From contig CAJIZN010000001.1 in the NCBI GenBank assembly GCA_905182065.1, positions 372,001 through 436,000 on the forward strand: DNA of 64,000 nt. Reading direction: 5' to 3'. Below are positions 59,065 through 64,000 of this stretch, in pieces (within the stretch, counting starts at the first letter, position 1; every line of letters begins with the position of its first letter). Under the pieces are notes generated by a model. It had not been told where the DNA came from and searched no databases. It saw nothing but the letters and a program-made list of their open reading frames with translations. The translations under genes and the position numbers were made by a program. The stretch comes from Candidatus Marisimplicoccus framensis. Its GTDB lineage: Bacteria; Bacteroidota; Bacteroidia; Flavobacteriales; Flavobacteriaceae.

Positions 59065-60114
59065 TTATTCTTCTATTTTCCAAAAAGCTATTCCTCCAGC
59101 TTGTTTTCCAATATTTACGGAGCTAACCACTTTAGCTTTTTCTAAATCTATAACATCTACAAGACCTGGATCGCCTCCCACCCCCTCAACAGTAACAAAA
59201 GCATATTTGCTGTCTGGAGAAATAACTACTCCGTGGGGAACAGTAGAGTTATTGGAAATAATCGAAGGGTTTTTTTTGTCAAGCTCCCAAACTAAAGTTT
59301 TAGCATCACTCTTTAGGGTTGCAACTAAAAATTTTCCATCTGCAGAGATATCAATATTGTAAGGGCCTTTTCCAGTATTTATTCTATTTGTAATTTCCCA
59401 GAGGGCTGTGTTAACCTCAATTATTTCATCAGATCCATTTCCTGCAATATAAACCTTAGGTTCTGTAGGATGTGGCATTACCCATGTTGGCTTTACAGGC
59501 GAATGGTGCATTCCCCCATGACTCATACTGTGATTTTCATCAAGACTTAAAGTTCTATTAACTTCAAGTGTTAAAGCGTCTACTTCAAATAACTCCCCTG
59601 ACATCATTGCGACAGAGTATTGATATCTACCGTTGGGCGATATCCTAGACCCGTGGGGCATTACGCCTGTTTGAATTTGTTTAATTTCAGTCATTGTTTC
59701 TGGATCAACAACTGACACACTGCTTGGTTTCATTGCACCATGTAGATTAAAGTTTACACAGTATAATAATCCTGTCAAACTAGATATCTGCATTGAAGCT
59801 GGGAACAACCCTAAAGTTGTTTTATCAATAGGCCTATTTGTCTCCGTTGAAAATTTAACTAAAGATCCATATGGATTTCCATGAGCTAAAGAAAGATACC
59901 AGTAGTCACCCGAAGGGTCAACAGTTAATCCATGAGGACCCTCAATCTCGGTTTTCATTGAGCCAACAGGGATTCTCTCCAGTTCAACTGCAGTCTCTCC
60001 ATCAAAATTAATTAGAGAAACCGTATCATCTGATTCTGCAGCAGCATAAAAATAATACTCCTGACTATAGCTGAATGTAACAGAAAATATACTTAATATG
60101 ATAAACTTGTTCAT
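59065..60114 (-). CDS. YncE-like (YVTN family) beta-propeller protein, secreted
   Basis: A 349-residue exported protein with a signal peptide (ending near TFSYSQ) and YVTN-type propeller blades, for example SLINFDGETAVELERIPVGS, VSVVDPETMTEIKQIQTG, RISPNGRYQYSVAMMSGEL and INTGKGPYNIDISADGKFLV. A Met/His-rich loop, MSHGGMHHSP, lies near the middle and could bind metal. The ATG abuts the stop of the LVIVD gene (TAGATG). The function is unknown. Confidence 0.82.
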   Translation of the reverse strand: MNKFIILSIFSVTFSYSQEYYFYAAAESDDTVSLINFDGETAVELERIPVGSMKTEIEGPHGLTVDPSGDYWYLSLAHGNPYGSLVKFSTETNRPIDKTTLGLFPASMQISSLTGLLYCVNFNLHGAMKPSSVSVVDPETMTEIKQIQTGVMPHGSRISPNGRYQYSVAMMSGELFEVDALTLEVNRTLSLDENHSMSHGGMHHSPVKPTWVMPHPTEPKVYIAGNGSDEIIEVNTALWEITNRINTGKGPYNIDISADGKFLVATLKSDAKTLVWELDKKNPSIISNNSTVPHGVVISPDSKYAFVTVEGVGGDPGLVDVIDLEKAKVVSSVNIGKQAGGIAFWKIEE

Positions 60115-62136
60115 CTAGTCAATAATAGGTGTTTTGTTTATATACTGGTTTGCTTTAGAGTTGTCTGGTTTTAATTCTGACACTTTTGAGGAACCTAAAC
60201 CATTATTCCAATCAGAATAAAAAACATATCCTTTATAGAGCTGTGCACCCCAAGCCATAGTTGCGTTAGGAATGTATCCGTTTGATGTTCCAGTCATTAT
60301 ATAACCTATCTCTCTTCCTTGCCTATACAGGTCTCCCAGAAGATCGCCACTTATATCTACTATCCTTACCCCTCCTCCATACATTGCAACATATAAAACA
60401 TCATCTTCAATCCAATAGTTATGTGAACCTTGTCCTGGTAGCTCATATTTTGCAACCTCTACCGGGTTATCTAAGTCTGAAAAATCAACAAAGTGAAGAA
60501 ATCCTGCAGTTATATTAGGGTTATTTTCATCTACGCCGTCAGGAAAAATTTCATCTCCTAGAACTGTATAAAATTTTCCTGTAGACTTACTTTTAAATGG
60601 GAATGTCGCATGGTGTGCTCCAGTTGCATAATCATAGTTTGCAAAAGCAACAGGGTTTGATGGTGAACCATCTGCAATTCCATTTCCAACGTCAACCAAG
60701 TAGACTCCATCTCTCCAATTAGAAGAATATGCGATTCCATCCTCAATCCATACATCATGAATAGATTGTCCTTCCTTGCCAACCTCAAACATTCCAACCT
60801 CAACAGGATTCTTGGGGTCTTCTATATTAATAACAAAATACCTCTGACTTCCACTAAGGGCATAAACATGGTCATTATCTATAAAGACATTATGAACACC
60901 TCCAGTTAGGTTTTTTGTATATTCAGAAAGAATCTTAACATCATATGGATTAGATACATCCAGAATTATTATTCCGTTTTTTCTATCTGACGCTCCCTCT
61001 CTTCCTATCACAGAAATTCTTCCGTCTTGAGAAACTTTTACATCGTTTACAGTTCTAGCATCGACCTTTACACTGTCAATTTTTTTAATATTTGCTGGAT
61101 CAGTTACATCCCAGAAGAAAGATGTCCCATCTGCTCCCCAAGTACCAGTTACTGCATAATCTCTTCCATCAACTCCTTCAAAAACCCAGAAATCAGAAGT
61201 GTGTTTATCAGACACAACTCCTTTTCCAACTTTTAACACTTCTCTTTCAACTCCTCTTCCAACAACTTTTAGTGGTCTAGATGCTGAGCTGGTTCCAAGG
61301 CTAGCTGAAATCATATAATCCCCTATCACATCTGCAACAAACCTTCCGTCATTCATTATTAAACCTGATGCATTATTTGACTTGTCAATAGCTTTTCCAG
61401 AAAAGGTATAAGTAAAAGGTAGCCCTTCAAGCTGGTTTCCATTTATATCATAACCTACAGCTTCATAATTAACAACATCACCTGTTCGCGAAACATCTAA
61501 ACTAGCTTTAAGTTCTAATTTATTAATTGGATTACTTAAAACATCAATAGTTAAAGTCGTAGATATATCGTCAAATGATGCAGAAAGGATTGCTTTTCCA
61601 GGAGATACTGCTTTAACATTATTAAATGCATCAATCTGAATATTTTCAGAGCCTGAGCTTAACTGAAAAAATTCATTTTTTCTTGTAAAATTCATTTCAT
61701 CAACCACTTCAAATTCGAGAGGGATGTATGAACCTTCGTAAACTTTTGCTGAAGTTAGTGTAATCTTTATTTCTTTTGCCTTTGGGAAATCAACTTGAAC
61801 TGGAAAGGTTCTGCTTAATCTTTGGCCTTCTTGACCTATACATAGTGCTACAATTTCATGAGTTCCTGGCTCGTTAGCTCTAATTGTTCCTTTATCTCTG
61901 TCCACAGTGACTGCTTTGGCTGTGCTAAAGACGCCTTTCTTGTTATAATAAATAACTGCCTGGCACATAGTTTTCTGACCTTCAAGATCTTCGGCAAAAG
62001 ATGTTGGTTTAAATGTTTCCCCAACTCTCATTGTTAAATTTTCTAGATTAGATTTAACAATTAATTCTTGCGAGTACATAGAGGTAGTGGTAAGAATAAG
62101 AGCTGAAATAATAAGGTTTAATAGGGTTTTTTTCAT
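60115..62136 (-). CDS. LVIVD repeat beta-propeller protein with N-terminal Ig-like domains
   Basis: A 673-residue secreted protein. A signal peptide (ending near TSMYSQ) is followed by about three bacterial Ig-like domains (residues 25-290; for example RANEPGTHEIVALCIG and VKAVSPGKAILSASFD) and then a propeller of LVIVD repeats (WDVTDPANIKKID, IILDVSNPYDVKILSEY, FVINIEDPKNPVEVG, VDFSDLDNPVEVAKYE, VRIVDISGD). Such proteins are surface or periplasmic and uncharacterised. It is the first gene of the operon with the YncE-like and class V aminotransferase genes. Confidence 0.82.
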   Translation of the reverse strand: MKKTLLNLIISALILTTTSMYSQELIVKSNLENLTMRVGETFKPTSFAEDLEGQKTMCQAVIYYNKKGVFSTAKAVTVDRDKGTIRANEPGTHEIVALCIGQEGQRLSRTFPVQVDFPKAKEIKITLTSAKVYEGSYIPLEFEVVDEMNFTRKNEFFQLSSGSENIQIDAFNNVKAVSPGKAILSASFDDISTTLTIDVLSNPINKLELKASLDVSRTGDVVNYEAVGYDINGNQLEGLPFTYTFSGKAIDKSNNASGLIMNDGRFVADVIGDYMISASLGTSSASRPLKVVGRGVEREVLKVGKGVVSDKHTSDFWVFEGVDGRDYAVTGTWGADGTSFFWDVTDPANIKKIDSVKVDARTVNDVKVSQDGRISVIGREGASDRKNGIIILDVSNPYDVKILSEYTKNLTGGVHNVFIDNDHVYALSGSQRYFVINIEDPKNPVEVGMFEVGKEGQSIHDVWIEDGIAYSSNWRDGVYLVDVGNGIADGSPSNPVAFANYDYATGAHHATFPFKSKSTGKFYTVLGDEIFPDGVDENNPNITAGFLHFVDFSDLDNPVEVAKYELPGQGSHNYWIEDDVLYVAMYGGGVRIVDISGDLLGDLYRQGREIGYIMTGTSNGYIPNATMAWGAQLYKGYVFYSDWNNGLGSSKVSELKPDNSKANQYINKTPIID

Positions 62137-62183
62137 AACTGTGATTTTTTGTGAGCTTTAAATATAAAAATTATCTGACAGAA

Positions 62184-62218
62184 AATGACCTAGTCTCCTT
62201 TAAGAAATCTAGGTCATT
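62184..62218 (-). terminator. Terminator after katG
   Basis: Perfect 10-bp inverted repeat AATGACCTAG (62184-62193) / CTAGGTCATT (62209-62218) with a 15-nt loop. On the minus strand it is followed by TTTTCTG and a T-rich stretch, between katG and the LVIVD gene. Confidence 0.78.
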
Positions 62219-62226
62219 ATCTAAAT

Positions 62227-62266
62227 TAACCAATTTGCATATGGAAATATGCTTAAATATTGGTTA
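62227..62266. repeat. Nested inverted repeat between katG and the LVIVD gene
   Basis: Outer arms TAACCAAT (62227-62234) and ATTGGTTA (62259-62266) enclose a second hairpin GCATAT / ATATGC (62237-62242, 62247-62252) with loop GGAA. It lies just after the katG stop and next to the katG terminator. It could be an RNA structure at the katG 3' end or a protein-binding site. Confidence 0.5.
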
Positions 62267-62288
62267 GACCTGCAGCTTTAAAAAATGT

Positions 62289-64000
<1,712 letters not shown>

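Noticed and set aside
60282-60803. Leu/His-rich open frames on both strands inside the LVIVD gene
   Set aside because: Low-complexity shadow frames of a well-supported gene, with no start context or homology.

Overview
The window is a contiguous piece of an A+T-rich chromosome from a member of Bacteroidota, most likely a free-living marine Flavobacteriia-type bacterium. The evidence is the gene content: three SusC/FepA-like TonB-dependent receptors, a DUF4270 lipoprotein beside a GT5-only glycogen synthase and panC, a pdxA-yceD-rpmF-fabH-accB-accC block, type 2 isoleucyl-tRNA synthetase, and atpD-atpC separated from the other ATP synthase genes. Promoters carry the Bacteroidota -7 element TAnnTTTG, and start codons lack Shine-Dalgarno sequences. 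No prophage, insertion sequence, CRISPR array, tRNA or rRNA gene was recognised.

Layout. 1-2.8 kb: end of RNase G/E, recX, ATP synthase epsilon and beta. 3.0-16.6 kb: a lipid and acyl-CoA catabolism region with two acyl-CoA dehydrogenases, an ACAD10/11-type kinase, a MaoC hydratase, an SDR, an acyl-CoA synthetase, a TonB receptor, HMG-CoA synthase and electron transfer flavoprotein. 16.8-25.8 kb: DUF4270 lipoprotein, GT5 protein, panC, a YbhN-like membrane protein, gdhA, recO and a second TonB receptor. 25.9-36.3 kb: ileS, a DksA-like protein, lspA, 5-FTHF cyclo-ligase, uvrC, DUF3108, an M23 peptidase and pgi. 36.4-49.5 kb: a third TonB receptor, recJ-rsmI, tdk-asd, the fatty-acid initiation block, pdxA, ribE and a 2OG-Fe(II) oxygenase. 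49.5-64 kb: a more accessory end with a class A beta-lactamase-like lipoprotein, two secreted proteins of unknown function, a sugar isomerase/YwaF/phosphatase/methyltransferase run, a YceI/CDGSH-microprotein/flavin-reductase operon, an XRE regulator with a Stealth phosphotransferase, an LVIVD/YncE/class V aminotransferase operon and part of katG.

How the genes fit together. The 3-16.6 kb region can be read as a catabolic unit: uptake by a TonB receptor with long Ala/Gly-rich segments, activation by the synthetase, processing by the kinase and the dehydrogenases, hydration and oxidation by MaoC and SDR, and electrons passed to EtfBA. The kinase and its neighbouring dehydrogenase resemble the two halves of animal ACAD10/ACAD11, which act on 4-hydroxyacyl-CoAs.

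The points most worth following are: (1) that split ACAD10/11 module; (2) a 27-residue CDGSH-motif protein, tightly coupled to its neighbours in a three-gene operon; (3) an XRE regulator whose promoter is covered by repeated palindromes and which abuts a Stealth gene; (4) a UvrC without the cysteine cluster that normally binds [4Fe-4S]. About fifteen single-base frameshifts, mostly between 8.6 and 25.7 kb, break otherwise well-preserved genes and look more like sequence errors than gene decay. The broken genes are therefore annotated over their full reconstructed spans.
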